Source: an uncultured Bacteroidales bacterium (GTDB lineage Bacteria; Bacteroidota; Bacteroidia; Bacteroidales; Bacteroidaceae). Taken from it: a DNA stretch of 64,000 nucleotides. This document shows positions 63,872 through 64,000 of the stretch, in pieces. The notes under the pieces are model-generated. The model was not told the DNA's origin and did not search any database. It saw only the letters and a program-made list of their open reading frames with translations. Where the stretch lies: contig CACWFY010000001.1 in the NCBI GenBank assembly GCA_902760345.1, positions 244,957 to 308,956 of the forward strand, written 5' to 3'. Position 1 is the stretch's first letter; each line of letters begins with the position of its first letter. The position numbers were made by a program, and so were the translations under genes.

Positions 63872-64000
63872 ATGCCAAAAGTAAAGACAAATTCCGGTGC
63901 TAAGAAGAGATTCTCATTCACCGGTACAGGTAAGATCAAGAGACACCATGCTTACCACAGTCACATTCTGACTAAGAAGACCAAGAAGCAGAAGCGCAAC
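63872..64000 (+). CDS. rpmI: 50S ribosomal protein L35 (3' end outside window)
   Basis: From ATG 63872 the frame reads [14 protein letters not shown] then [12 protein letters not shown], the L35 sequence; the visible 43 residues are most of the usual ~65. Position after infC is the standard infC-rpmI-rplT order. The 65-nt spacer from infC shows no clear terminator. Confidence 0.95.
   Translation, partial: MPKVKTNSGAKKRFSFTGTGKIKRHHAYHSHILTKKTKKQKRN

Noticed and set aside
1-64000. tRNA genes, insertion sequences or prophage
   Set aside because: No cloverleaf-like sequence, transposase, integrase or phage structural motif was noticed in any intergenic gap or reading frame.

Overview
The window is a contiguous piece of a Bacteroidales chromosome, most likely Prevotella or a close relative (Xylanibacter, Segatella). 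Four things support this. The recurring promoter is the Bacteroidetes type (TTG or TTTG, about 19-22 nt, then TAnnTTTG). Genes generally lack Shine-Dalgarno sites. Several families are Bacteroidetes-typical (DUF3943, DUF4421, DUF4494, a FeoA-FeoB fusion, a short RpoD, a malic enzyme-phosphotransacetylase fusion, DPP III). A remnant of a BspA-type leucine-rich repeat gene is also present. I saw no tRNA, rRNA, insertion sequence, prophage or CRISPR array; the one structural RNA gene recognised is RNase P RNA (rnpB).

Layout. 1-5.8 kb: the end of a DUF3089 protein, an alpha/beta hydrolase, 6-phosphofructokinase, and two outer-membrane-type proteins (DUF3943, DUF4421). 5.8-7.0 kb: a decayed patch holding a zinc-ribbon/solute-binding-protein chimera and a broken BspA-like gene. 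7.2-12.5 kb (minus): rpsA, then carB. 12.6-18.6 kb (minus): a TamB-like giant protein, then an ECF sigma factor, a putative anti-sigma factor and a small periplasmic protein. 18.7-25.0 kb: the complete Na+-NQR operon nqrABCDEF, followed by a frameshifted lipoprotein gene. 25.1-34.5 kb: valS, rnpB, a YihY protein, the malic enzyme fusion, a TetR regulator, cytidine deaminase, a LysM glucosaminidase and an acidic hypothetical protein. 34.7-40.3 kb: rseC and the complete Rnf operon (B-C-D-G-E-A). 40.3-45.0 kb (minus): proS, htrA, rpoD and a small exported protein. 45.1-48.8 kb: an OmpA-family lipoprotein, mtgA and feoAB. 48.8-54.5 kb: a LolC/E-like permease and an aminotransferase (minus), a pseudokinase-like membrane protein, DUF4494 and YggS (plus), and an EFR1-type ferredoxin (minus). 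54.7-64 kb: an AraC-type regulator, DPP III, an AlkD-like protein, a Fur-family regulator, purA, hisS, rubrerythrin, a beta-helix lipoprotein, infC and the start of rpmI.

Functionally the window combines two sodium/proton redox pumps (Nqr and Rnf, about 10 kb apart), iron and peroxide handling (FeoAB, a Fur-family protein, rubrerythrin), envelope maintenance and translation genes, as expected for an anaerobic, fermentative gut or rumen Bacteroidales.

The most unusual signal is a set of at least nine short tandem arrays of 7-8 nt units. They either fill the spacer from the stop codon of one operon gene to the start codon of the next, often including the stop codon, or fill the DNA between two divergent -7 boxes. 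Related units recur at unrelated loci. Other points of interest are a kinase-fold protein lacking its catalytic Asp, terminator hairpins that double as promoter or start-codon sequence, an inverted repeat around the feoAB -7 box and a structured rpsA leader.
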